Below, piece after piece: positions 1 to 8,578 of a DNA stretch of 14,825 bases. The position numbers were made by a program, and so were the translations under genes. A model generated the notes under the pieces. The model was not told the DNA's origin, did not search any database, and was given only the letters and a program-made list of their open reading frames with translations. Each line of letters opens with the position of its first letter. Positions within the stretch are counted from its first letter, which is position 1. Source of the DNA: a bacterium (GTDB lineage: Bacteria > Patescibacteriota > Doudnabacteria > UBA920); assembly GCA_021789715.1 (NCBI GenBank), contig JAJYJE010000004.1, forward strand, positions 1 through 14,825, read 5' to 3'.

Positions 1-1
1 C

Positions 2-256
2 GGCATTGCGGCGGATTTCCCGATTTGCGTAGTCCCCTCGCTCAAACACGACCTGCGCCTCCATGGCAAAGTCCGGGACTGGGCCGGCTTCATCGAAATC
101 GGCAACTCGCCGATGTCGTACGGCTCCTACAGCGGCGCCGGCGGCAAGGAAAAAATTACCTGGGACAAGCTCTCCACGCAGAGCTACTATCAAATTATCC
201 AAAGCGACGTGACCGTAGTCTTCCCCTGGATAGCCGCGGTCCTGCTCGGACTGTAA
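2..256 (+). CDS. C-terminal part of an unrecognised protein (5' end outside window)
   Basis: An open frame runs from the left window edge to a TAA at 254-256, giving the last 84 residues of a protein whose start is not visible. The fragment is Gly/Ser/Tyr-rich in the middle (GNSPMSYGSYSGAGG) and ends in a hydrophobic run (VVFPWIAAVLLGL) that could be a membrane segment or a buried helix. Codon third positions are G/C-rich, as in the other genes here. A strong hairpin terminator starts 18 nt after the stop, which supports this frame over the overlapping ones. I do not recognise the family and assign no function. Confidence 0.6.
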   Translation, partial: GIAADFPICVVPSLKHDLRLHGKVRDWAGFIEIGNSPMSYGSYSGAGGKEKITWDKLSTQSYYQIIQSDVTVVFPWIAAVLLGL

Positions 257-273
257 TTCGGTTAAAATAGAAG

Positions 274-309
274 ATACGGCAGCGACGGATTCACTCCGCG
301 CTGCCGTAT
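274..309 (+). terminator. Rho-independent terminator after the partial gene
   Basis: An 11-bp perfect stem (ATACGGCAGCG at 274-284 with its complement at 299-309) can extend by three more pairs past one bulged base, with a 7-nt loop. It is followed by AATTTT. A short T-rich run also follows on the minus strand, so it may stop transcription from both sides. It lies 18 nt after the stop codon at 254-256. Confidence 0.75.
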
Positions 310-316
310 AATTTTA

Positions 317-538
317 TGGAAAGGATAAACAAACGATAAACCCAGCTTGAGCCCGTACGGGCATTTTAAGCCGGGTTTACCAAGGGACAGCTTCCCCCAT
401 ATGCGATTTTCTATGTTTAATGCGACGGTGCATTCCGGCCTAACCGGCCTCTTAGGTTTATTCGCGGTCCGCCCACTGGCGGATTTGGGAAAGCCGCCCT
501 GCACTACTCGCCAGTTGCATCTGTTGCATTCCTTTCCA
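317..538 (-). ncRNA. Candidate structured non-coding RNA of about 220 nt (family not recognised)
   Basis: TGGAAAGGA at 317-325 is perfectly complementary to 530-538 and could close a 222-nt domain. Inside lie several hairpins: 338-348 with 368-378 (11 bp, enclosing GCCCGTACGGGC), 419-423 with 430-434, 439-443 with 452-456, and 468-473 with 478-483. In the 338-378 helix the one imperfect pair is G-U if the minus strand is transcribed but A-C on the plus strand, which favours the minus strand. No convincing protein is encoded. I looked for RNase P RNA, tmRNA and SRP RNA signatures and did not find their conserved cores. The gene boundaries are only the closing helix. Confidence 0.28.
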
Positions 539-573
539 CCTTAATCCTACACTATAAATGACGCAGATCCGGC

Positions 574-605
574 AAAAAAATTCCGCCCTATTTTGGCCGG
601 AATTT
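574..605 (-). terminator. Rho-independent terminator for rpoD
   Basis: Reading the minus strand, AAATTCCG (598-605) pairs with its complement at 578-585, with a short AT-rich loop, and the 3' arm runs into a stretch of seven Ts (574-580). It lies about 137 nt beyond the rpoD stop codon. A weaker AAGGA/TCCTT hairpin followed by Ts lies nearer the gene at about 668-684 and could act as an earlier partial stop. Confidence 0.65.
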
Positions 606-741
606 CCGAGCTTCAACCCACAGATAAAACCAAATATTTTATTACAAAACAAGACTCCGGGCTAGTCAAAAAGGAATATCCTTATAGTCTTCCGCGGTTC
701 CTTGGTCCGTCTCATCCTAACCCATAGCCCTGCTCCTTGCC

Positions 742-1995
742 TTAATAATCCCTGAGCTTATTTATATCCATATGCTCCCGAATGCGCTCCAAGGCTTTGG
801 ATTCGATCTGGCGGATGCGTTCACGGGTTACACCGAACTCTTCGCCGACTTCTTCCAAAGTATGGGTCACGCCGTCTTCCAGGCCGAAACGCATCTTTAA
901 GATCTTCTGCTCGCGGGGATCAAGGTCTTTTAAGATGCCGCCGACGTACTCCTTCAAAATCTGCCGGCCGGCCACCTCGTTCGGTTTGGTCGTATCTTCG
1001 TCGACGATAAAATCGCCAAGGTAGGAATCCTCGCCGTCATCTTCCCCGACCGGCGCATCAATGGATACGGTCTCCTGGGAAATTTTCTTGAGGTGGTATA
1101 CTTTCTCGACTTCAATGCCCATTTCGGCCGCGATTTCTTCGGGCAGCGGCTCGCGGCCGAGGTCCTGCACCAAAGACCGTTCCGCCTGGGCGTACTTGTT
1201 TAAAGTCTCTACCATGTGAACGGGGATGCGGATAGTACGGCTCTGGTCGGCCAAAGCGCGGGTAATAGCCTGGCGGATCCACCAGGTGGCGTAGGTGGAA
1301 AACTTATAACCCTTGCGCCAGTCGAATTTGTCCACTGCGCGGAACAGGCCCAAATTGCCTTCCTGAATCAAATCAAGCAAACCCAAATTACGGCCCATAT
1401 ATTTTTTGGCGATTGAAACCACCAGGCGCAAATTGGCTTCGGTCAACTTTTTTTTGGCAGCTATATCCCCTTTGCCGATGCGCTTGGCCAAATCGATTTC
1501 TTCTTCGCCGGTCAACAGCGGCACCTTGCCGATCTCGCGCAAATACATCTGAATGGAATCGTCATAAATATCGCCCAAGTCAAACGCATCAACCATTTCT
1601 TCCTGGTTCTTTTTTTTCTTTCCTTTGCCCGTTTCTGCCGGAGTATTTTCTGTCTTCTTATTTTGCTCCCAAACGCTCGCCACTTCCTGGTCGACTATTT
1701 CAATACCCCGCTTCTCCAGCGTTTCCATAACCCGCTCCAGACCGGCAATGTTATCCTCAAACTGCGGCATAACATGCAGCAATTCCGCTTCTGTAATAAA
1801 TCCGCGCTCCGAACCTTTAGCAACAAGCCGGCCCAGCGCCAATTCCATTTGCGCGGCCAACGCCTCGTGTTCCGCGATTTGGGCGGCAGTTTTGGCCGGT
1901 TTGGGCTTCCGGGCTTTTTTGGCCGGTTTGAGGATTTTAGGCTTATAAGCCTTCTTTACGGATTTCTTTTTGGGCTTGGCAGGTTTCTTCTTCAT
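742..1995 (-). CDS. rpoD: RNA polymerase primary sigma factor RpoD (sigma-70)
   Basis: This 417-residue protein directs RNA polymerase to housekeeping promoters. It begins with a Lys/Pro/Ala-rich tail (residues 1-36), followed by a region 1.1-like segment (about 41-110). Residues 146-165 form region 1.2. Region 2 is the most conserved part (about 190-247) and includes the core-binding and -10 recognition sequences [20 protein letters not shown] and [15 protein letters not shown]. Region 3 is at about 255-335. Region 4 (about 350-410) contains the -35 helix-turn-helix, with [19 protein letters not shown]. The protein is complete and of usual length for a short primary sigma. The ATG has no clear Shine-Dalgarno upstream. 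dnaG lies 129 bp upstream on the same strand, matching the dnaG-rpoD macromolecular-synthesis operon. The basic tail is the only odd feature. Confidence 0.97.
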   Translation of the reverse strand: MKKKPAKPKKKSVKKAYKPKILKPAKKARKPKPAKTAAQIAEHEALAAQMELALGRLVAKGSERGFITEAELLHVMPQFEDNIAGLERVMETLEKRGIEIVDQEVASVWEQNKKTENTPAETGKGKKKKNQEEMVDAFDLGDIYDDSIQMYLREIGKVPLLTGEEEIDLAKRIGKGDIAAKKKLTEANLRLVVSIAKKYMGRNLGLLDLIQEGNLGLFRAVDKFDWRKGYKFSTYATWWIRQAITRALADQSRTIRIPVHMVETLNKYAQAERSLVQDLGREPLPEEIAAEMGIEVEKVYHLKKISQETVSIDAPVGEDDGEDSYLGDFIVDEDTTKPNEVAGRQILKEYVGGILKDLDPREQKILKMRFGLEDGVTHTLEEVGEEFGVTRERIRQIESKALERIREHMDINKLRDY

Positions 1996-2008
1996 AAGGT
2001 AGTGTTCT

Positions 2009-2097
2009 CAAATATACGAATCATCCGCCAGCTGGCGGACAAATACGCAAATACCGCAAATATCCAAACCTGGGTTTAGCCGAGATTCGTATATTTG
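2009..2097. repeat. Inverted-repeat cluster in the dnaG-rpoD spacer
   Basis: A 14-bp perfect inverted repeat (CAAATATACGAATC at 2009-2022, complement at 2084-2097) encloses a 16-bp perfect palindrome TCCGCCAGCTGGCGGA (2024-2039) and the dyad AAACCTGGGTTT (2066-2077). Just outside, a related AT-rich unit (TTTGTATATTTACG) follows at about 2105-2118. The set fills most of the 129-bp spacer. It looks like a dispersed intergenic repeat rather than a terminator, since no T-run follows either arm. The GC palindrome has a near copy at 468-483 (TCCGCC, loop CACT, GGCGGA). Confidence 0.6.
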
Positions 2098-2124
2098 TAA
2101 AAATTTGTATATTTACGATTACTG

Positions 2125-3876
2125 CTACATTAATTTTTCAAACTCTAAACGCTGCACTGAAAGATCGGCAAATGCCTTAGTCAGCTTTTGGAGCTCCGGT
2201 TTATCGCCTAAAGTCTCCGCCCGGCGGATATCCGCGTTCAGCCGTTGTTGCTGACGTTTGATGGCGTTAACTTTAAAGAGGGCAAACATTTTTTCCAGCT
2301 GACGGAGCTCTTGCCCGTCACCGCCCTCCAAAGCGTCACGTTGTGATTCTACCATAAATACGGCCTCTTTGGCTACTGGTTCGGCTAAAACTTGGTCTTG
2401 CCGCCCATGCCATAGCAAGTCCGCCAATCTCCGCACTTCCGCCTCCTCAAATTCTTCGGGCCGTGACTTCCGTTGGGCCGTTTGGAAAAACTCCGGATAA
2501 ACCAACAATCCGCCCAAAATTTCTTTTTCCATCAGCCCGGATTTTATCCCCGCTCCTTCCTCTATGGGCTTAGAGGCTGTACGCGATAAACCGGCGGATT
2601 GCCTCTTTATTTGTTCCCGTATTGTCCGCTCAAAAATCCCAAACCGTTCCGCCATGCGGCGGACATAGTGGTCTTGCTCAAGCGGATCGGCTATCGCTCC
2701 CAGCAGAGGCACCACGGCCTGGCTCAAATAATGTTTTTGTTCCACCGGGTCTTTCGCATAAGTTTTTTCCGCGTAAGCCATCTGCCAGTCCAAAAACCAT
2801 ACTGCCTCCGCCACTGCTTTTTCCCAAAGGCCGGGACTCTTTTTTATCAGCTCATCAGGGTCCTTAACTTTATCAAGCGCGATTACTTTCAAGCGGAACC
2901 CCTGCTTTAATGCCAGTTCGCCGGCCCGCCGGGCCGCGGCCTGCCCGGCCGCATCGCCATCAAAGCAAAATTTCAAATTTTTGGTCAGCCGCCCCAGCAT
3001 GGCCAGCTGCTCGACTGTCAGGGCCGTACCGCTCGTGGCCACGACGTTTTCAAACCCGGCCTGGTGCGGAGCGATGCAGTCCATTTGCCCCTCCACAATA
3101 ACCGCTTCGTCCAATTTCCTTATGGCATTCTTGGCAAAATTCAAACCGAACAGCACCCGGCCCTTGCTATAAATGACGGTCTCGGGAGAATTGACGTACT
3201 TGGCGGATTTGCCGTCGTCTTGGAGGATTCTTGCCGAAAATCCGACAACACTGCCGTTATAATCAAAAATGGGGAAAGTCACCCGGCCGCGGAACCGGTC
3301 ATAAACCTGCCCGCGCTCGTTTTTGGCCGAAACGCCGGCTTTGACCAAATCGCTTGCGTTTACTTTCTTTTTGGCCAAAGCCTGCTCCAGCGCGTGAAAT
3401 TCGTCGGGTGCAAAGCCAATTTGCCAGCGCTCGATAATTTTCTTGGATAACCCGCGCTTTTCCAAATACCCCAGCGCATCCTTGCCCTGCTTTTCTTCAA
3501 CCAAAATTTTGTGGTAAAACCTGGCCGCAAAATCGTTTATGCGATACAGCAAATCCTTTTCACTCTGCTGCTGGGGATCGGCCGGGCGGTACTCCGGCAG
3601 CTGAACCCCGGCTTTTTGCGCTAAAATTTTTAGCGCCTCCCGGAAATCCACGCTTTCGTATTTCATAACGAACCCAAACACGTCTCCGCCCTCGCCGCAG
3701 CCAAAACAGTGCCAAATTTGCTTTTGCGGGCTAATTTGCAAAGACGGCGTTTTCTCATGGTGAAACGGGCAGAGCGCCTTAAAATTGACGCCTGCTTTTT
3801 TTATTTGGATATAACCGGAGATCACATCCGCGATATTCAACCGGTCTTTGATATCTTGTAAAACCTGGTCAGCCAT
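2125..3876 (-). CDS. dnaG: DNA primase DnaG
   Basis: DnaG makes the RNA primers that start leading and lagging DNA strands and works with the replicative helicase. The 583-residue product has the family order. A CHC2 zinc ribbon sits at residues 36-60, with ligands C36, H39, C57 and C60 (CPFHH ... CFGC). The RNA-polymerase core follows, including YVNSPET and FPIFD. The TOPRIM catalytic centre has VEGQMD (E262) and FDGDAA (D306, D308). The C-terminal third, which should bind helicase, is divergent. Length is normal. The ATG at 3874-3876 starts the usual MADQVLQDIKDRLNIADVI lead-in, but no Shine-Dalgarno is visible. A sigma70-type promoter lies about 58 bp upstream, and rpoD follows on the same strand, so both are probably co-transcribed. 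Confidence 0.97.
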   Translation of the reverse strand: MADQVLQDIKDRLNIADVISGYIQIKKAGVNFKALCPFHHEKTPSLQISPQKQIWHCFGCGEGGDVFGFVMKYESVDFREALKILAQKAGVQLPEYRPADPQQQSEKDLLYRINDFAARFYHKILVEEKQGKDALGYLEKRGLSKKIIERWQIGFAPDEFHALEQALAKKKVNASDLVKAGVSAKNERGQVYDRFRGRVTFPIFDYNGSVVGFSARILQDDGKSAKYVNSPETVIYSKGRVLFGLNFAKNAIRKLDEAVIVEGQMDCIAPHQAGFENVVATSGTALTVEQLAMLGRLTKNLKFCFDGDAAGQAAARRAGELALKQGFRLKVIALDKVKDPDELIKKSPGLWEKAVAEAVWFLDWQMAYAEKTYAKDPVEQKHYLSQAVVPLLGAIADPLEQDHYVRRMAERFGIFERTIREQIKRQSAGLSRTASKPIEEGAGIKSGLMEKEILGGLLVYPEFFQTAQRKSRPEEFEEAEVRRLADLLWHGRQDQVLAEPVAKEAVFMVESQRDALEGGDGQELRQLEKMFALFKVNAIKRQQQRLNADIRRAETLGDKPELQKLTKAFADLSVQRLEFEKLM

Positions 3877-3933
3877 GGAAAGTCGGTAATTTGTAGCGGG
3901 TGGTTTAAAGCAAACTAATGAATTTCTACCTTT

Positions 3934-3962
3934 ATTTTAGCCTATATGAACGTTCGTAACAA
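3934..3962 (-). promoter_or_regulatory. Promoter for dnaG-rpoD with an 8-bp palindrome in the spacer
   Basis: On the minus strand, TTGTTA (3957-3962) and TAAAAT (3934-3939) are separated by 17 bp, which fits a sigma70 promoter (4/6 and 5/6 matches). Transcription would start near 3927 and leave a leader of about 50 nt. The spacer holds the palindrome GAACGTTC (3948-3955), placed where a repressor could block polymerase. Regulation by it is a guess. Confidence 0.55.
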
Positions 3963-4012
3963 TAGACAAAAATCTTCAAAAATGCTACTATTGTCCAAGT
4001 ATCGAAGAAGTC

Positions 4013-4052
4013 CCCAAATTTTCTAGCTTGAGCATCGCCAGGAAAATTTGGG
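4013..4052. other. Imperfectly flanked hairpin in the dnaG-tRNA intergenic region
   Basis: CCCAAATTTTC (4013-4023) pairs perfectly with 4042-4052 around an 18-nt loop. The same GAAGAAG-like sequence lies just outside both arms. No T-run follows, so it is not an obvious terminator. Apart from this hairpin and the two promoters, I see nothing coding between 3877 and 4130. Confidence 0.35.
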
Positions 4053-4096
4053 AAGAAGAGCGGGCCGCATGCTGGAGCAGCCTGCCCCGCGCCGAT

Positions 4097-4124
4097 TTGG
4101 ATAGTAATCCGGATTTTGTAAATT
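4097..4124 (+). promoter_or_regulatory. Promoter for tRNA-Ser
   Basis: TTGGAT (4097-4102) and TAAATT (4119-4124) have a 16-bp spacing and are moderate matches to the sigma70 consensus. The expected start point, 6-7 nt after the -10 box, falls at about 4131, which is the first base of the mature tRNA. Confidence 0.45.
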
Positions 4125-4130
4125 GCCAAG

Positions 4131-4220
4131 GGAGAGATCGCATAGTGGTCGAGTGCGCTTGCTTGGAAAGCAAGTAGGTTCGAAAGGGCCTCGGGGGTTC
4201 GAATCCCCCTCTCTCCGCCA
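4131..4220 (+). tRNA. tRNA-Ser (anticodon GGA)
   Basis: A complete class II tRNA with a 7-bp acceptor stem (GGAGAGA at 4131-4137 with TCTCTCC at 4210-4216), discriminator G4217 and an encoded CCA (4218-4220). The anticodon stem is CTTGC/GCAAG around the loop TTGGAAA, placing anticodon GGA at 4165-4167; it reads the serine codons UCC and UCU. A long variable arm (about 4175-4191) and a T-arm with GGGGG/CCCCC and loop TTCGAAT complete the fold. A promoter sits directly upstream and a hairpin terminator begins at the CCA. Confidence 0.97.
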
Positions 4221-4260
4221 GAGAAAAACAGACTACCTTCAGCGTAGCCTGTTTTTCTCT
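4220..4260 (+). terminator. Terminator of tRNA-Ser
   Basis: A 12-bp perfect stem (4220-4231 with 4249-4260) continues inward with CTAC/GTAG. The 3' arm carries the T-run GTTTTTCTCT. It begins at the last base of the tRNA, so the primary transcript would have almost no trailer before the hairpin. Confidence 0.75.
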
Positions 4261-4407
4261 GATATGAATGGTGGGATTCGGACGGGTTGAAGCGAGGCAA
4301 AACTTTTTCTGCAGAAAAAGATGCAGTCGAGCGATCGGCCGGTCCGAGTGGCGCAGGACTGGCCGCAACCCCGGACAAGGAGCGCTTCAGAAGAAACGCG
4401 ACGCGGA
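4261..4407. other. Non-coding segment between the tRNA-Ser terminator and a tRNA 3'-end copy
   Basis: This segment is rich in secondary structure and holds no credible gene. It contains the 18-bp perfect palindrome CTTTTTCTGCAGAAAAAG (4303-4320). It also has a 10-bp helix, 4336-4345 with 4356-4365, that pairs fully on the plus strand with one G-U. The loop sequence TCCGAGTGGCGCAGGA vaguely resembles the D-arm of a class II tRNA. It could be a decayed tRNA, a remnant of an element inserted at the tRNA 3' end, or a copy of a dispersed repeat. Confidence 0.4.
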
Positions 4408-4426
4408 AATCCCCCTCTCTCCGCCA
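4408..4426 (+). repeat. 19-bp exact copy of the tRNA-Ser 3' end (att-like)
   Basis: AATCCCCCTCTCTCCGCCA is identical to 4202-4220, that is, half the T-loop, the 3' T-stem strand, the acceptor strand and the CCA. The bases before and after differ. The matching 5' part of a tRNA is absent here, since no GGGGG or acceptor 5' strand precedes it. Direct duplication of a tRNA 3' end is the mark left by tyrosine-integrase insertion, although only 187 bp separate the copies. Confidence 0.7.
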
Positions 4427-4427
4427 C

Positions 4428-4458
4428 AAAAAACCCAAGCGTAAAGCTTGGGTTTTTT
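4428..4458 (-). terminator. Bidirectional terminator after ppsA
   Basis: A 13-bp perfect stem, AAAAAACCCAAGC (4428-4440) with its complement at 4446-4458, closes a 5-nt loop and gives a run of six Ts in either direction. It starts 17 nt past the ppsA stop and separates the pyk-ppsA unit from the tRNA locus. Confidence 0.9.
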
Positions 4459-4474
4459 GCTTGGTTCAAATATT

Positions 4475-6955
<2,481 letters not shown>

Positions 6956-6985
6956 AAATTTTAATTTTGTTAATAAATTTTTGCT

Positions 6986-8377
6986 TTATACAGTTTTTAT
7001 TTCCACCAGATTAAGATTCTCTTTCAGCCCCAAAGGTTCCCCCGTTACTATAACCACTCGCTCCCCTCTGCTGGCCAAATGCCGCTTTTTAACGGTGTCT
7101 ATCATCAATTTCAACAATTTTTCGTAGGTATCCACCCGCGGCACCAAATACCCGCTTACTCCCCAAAGCAGGCACATTTGCCGGAGCACTTTCGGCTGGG
7201 GCGTTAACATGACAATAGATGCGACATTCGGCCTTTCGTGGGCAATTTCGCGGGCGGTAAACCCGCTATCCGTGGCACCCACAACCACGCGAGCCTTGGT
7301 TTGGTCGGAGAGCTCGGAAACGCTCTCGGCTACGGCCTCGGTTTTGGAAATAGCCTTATCCAGCAAGTGGCGGCGGGTGGGCAAAAACACGCTTTTTTCC
7401 GTAACTTCGATAATTTTAGCCATTTGTTGTACGGCTTTGACCGGATAACGGCCGAATGCCGTTTCGCCAGAGAGCATTACGCAGTCGGTCTGGTCAATAA
7501 CCGCGTTGGCCACGTCGCTAACCTCGGCACGAGTAGGCCGCGGATTGCGAATCATGCTATCCAGCATCTGCGTAGCCACAATCACCGGCTTGCTGGCCTT
7601 CAGGCATTTTTGGATGATCGTTTTCTGGATTATCGGCACCTGGCTTTCGGGCATTTCCACTCCCAAATCGCCGCGCGCCACCATAATCCCGTCCGCCTCT
7701 TTAAGGATGCCATCAAAATTCTTTACGGCTTCCGGTTTTTCGATTTTGGCAATAATCTTCGGCGGTAATAAATTCTTGGGATTATATTTCCCGATCAATT
7801 TTTTTAATTTGACTACGTCGGTTTTGCTGCGCACAAAGGAAATCGCCACAAAATCCACATCTTGTTTGAGGCCAAATTTCAAATCGTCAATATCTTTTAC
7901 GGACAGTGACGGAATCTTGAGCTTGGTGCGGGGCAAATTTACCCCTTTGCGCGATTGGATTTTCCCCGGGCTTAAGACAACGCAGTACGCCTTGCCGCCG
8001 CCTACCCGTTTGACCTCTAACTCAATTAAACCGTCTTCTATCAAAATACGCTGGCGGGGACGGATGGACCGGATCACTTCGGCGTCCAGCTTAAAGTCGC
8101 GGCCAATCACAACTTCCTGGCCGATTTTCACGGTCAGCGGCTCTTTCATTTCATGGACGCGGATTTTCGGGCCGTGAAGGTCCTGCATAATGGCTACGGG
8201 AATTCCGAGCCTGGCCGACACCTGCCGGATGTTGCGAATAAGCAGCGCGTGATTTGTGTGATCGCCGTGGCTGAAATTCAGTCGGGCTACATTCATACCC
8301 GCTTTGACCATCTCAGTCAATATTTTAATTGATTGGGAAGCCGGCCCCAGCGTACAAACGATTTTAGTCTTTTTCAC
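6986..8377 (-). CDS. pyk: Pyruvate kinase
   Basis: Pyruvate kinase transfers phosphate from phosphoenolpyruvate to ADP, the last step of glycolysis. The 463-residue protein starts with KTKIVCTLGPAS and has NFSHGDH (34-40). The B-domain insertion follows MQDLHGPKIR. The active-site run IIAKIEKPEAV (208-218) contains catalytic K211 and metal ligand E213. VARGDLGVE (233-241) supplies D237, and ATQMLDSM contains T269. The C-terminal domain is complete. The start is GTG (8375-8377), six bases downstream of AAAGGA (8384-8389), one of the few Shine-Dalgarno sites on a core gene here. ppsA, encoding the opposing reaction, follows in the same unit. A strong -10 box and a leader of about 150 nt precede it. 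Confidence 0.97.
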   Translation of the reverse strand: MKKTKIVCTLGPASQSIKILTEMVKAGMNVARLNFSHGDHTNHALLIRNIRQVSARLGIPVAIMQDLHGPKIRVHEMKEPLTVKIGQEVVIGRDFKLDAEVIRSIRPRQRILIEDGLIELEVKRVGGGKAYCVVLSPGKIQSRKGVNLPRTKLKIPSLSVKDIDDLKFGLKQDVDFVAISFVRSKTDVVKLKKLIGKYNPKNLLPPKIIAKIEKPEAVKNFDGILKEADGIMVARGDLGVEMPESQVPIIQKTIIQKCLKASKPVIVATQMLDSMIRNPRPTRAEVSDVANAVIDQTDCVMLSGETAFGRYPVKAVQQMAKIIEVTEKSVFLPTRRHLLDKAISKTEAVAESVSELSDQTKARVVVGATDSGFTAREIAHERPNVASIVMLTPQPKVLRQMCLLWGVSGYLVPRVDTYEKLLKLMIDTVKKRHLASRGERVVIVTGEPLGLKENLNLVEIKTV

Positions 8378-8473
8378 TCCAGATCCTTTCCGTTAATTTA
8401 CACCCAACTTAAAATAGCCACAGCGGGCACGCGTCGCTCCAGGCGACTTTGGCCAAAAAATAAGTTATTTTAC

Positions 8474-8505
8474 GCCGGCGGTTATTTTGACCCCGGCATT
8501 TTTTT
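8474..8505 (+). terminator. Intrinsic terminator facing plus strand, inside the pyk leader region
   Basis: GCCGG (8474-8478) pairs with CCGGC (8493-8497) and GGT (8480-8482) with ACC (8490-8492), with one bulge and a 7-nt loop. Seven Ts follow at 8499-8505. This is a textbook terminator on the plus strand, yet no plus-strand gene lies upstream. On the minus strand the same hairpin would fold in the pyk leader RNA, followed about 10 nt later by an A/T-only dyad and a run of Ts, so an attenuator role is possible. Confidence 0.5.
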
Positions 8506-8537
8506 GTTTCTAAACACAAAGTTTCTATACCTATCAT

Positions 8538-8566
8538 ATTATAGCAAATTTTCCGTCTTTCTGCAA
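8538..8566 (-). promoter_or_regulatory. Promoter for pyk-ppsA
   Basis: A perfect TATAAT (8538-8543, minus strand) lies 17 bp from TTGCAG (8561-8566). Transcription should start near 8531, giving a leader of about 154 nt before the pyk GTG. The -35 box begins only 13 bp past the stop codon of the upstream EndoQ-like gene. The leader contains hairpins at 8474-8497 and at 8433-8447 (GTCGC/GCGAC). Confidence 0.7.
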
Positions 8567-8578
8567 CTTTTTTGCAAC

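Noticed and set aside
262..504. Minus-strand frame with ANKPKRPVRPECTVALN, resembling a tmRNA proteolysis tag
   Set aside because: No stop follows the tag-like peptide, and there is no tRNA-like domain or closing acceptor stem with TTCGA T-loop, so tmRNA is not supported. The frame also runs into a terminator.
630..670. CTCCGGGCTAGTC on the plus strand as the RNase P RNA core (GAAAGTCCGGGCT)
   Set aside because: The conserved GAGGAAAG before it is missing and no matching 3' core follows.
2648..2663. A third TCCGCC-N4-GGCGGA palindrome, inside dnaG
   Set aside because: It encodes VRRMAER in a segment where DnaG proteins commonly have YVRRLAE, so it is explained by the protein sequence and need not be a repeat insertion.
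3932..4438. Long minus-strand open frames across the tRNA-Ser (168 and 126 codons)
   Set aside because: They contain translations such as ERGIRTPEALSNLL and AERGGFEPPRPF, which are the antisense reading of a tRNA-Ser gene and a well-known false annotation. Both cross the dnaG promoter or the tRNA.
4239..4469. Minus-strand frame starting MNQAKNPSFTLGFFVAERGG
   Set aside because: It reads through the terminator at 4428-4458 and the copy of the tRNA 3' end; no ribosome binding site and no protein-like pattern.
7506..8177. 223-codon plus-strand frame opposite pyk
   Set aside because: It is a shadow of the pyruvate kinase coding sequence; the minus frame has all active-site motifs.
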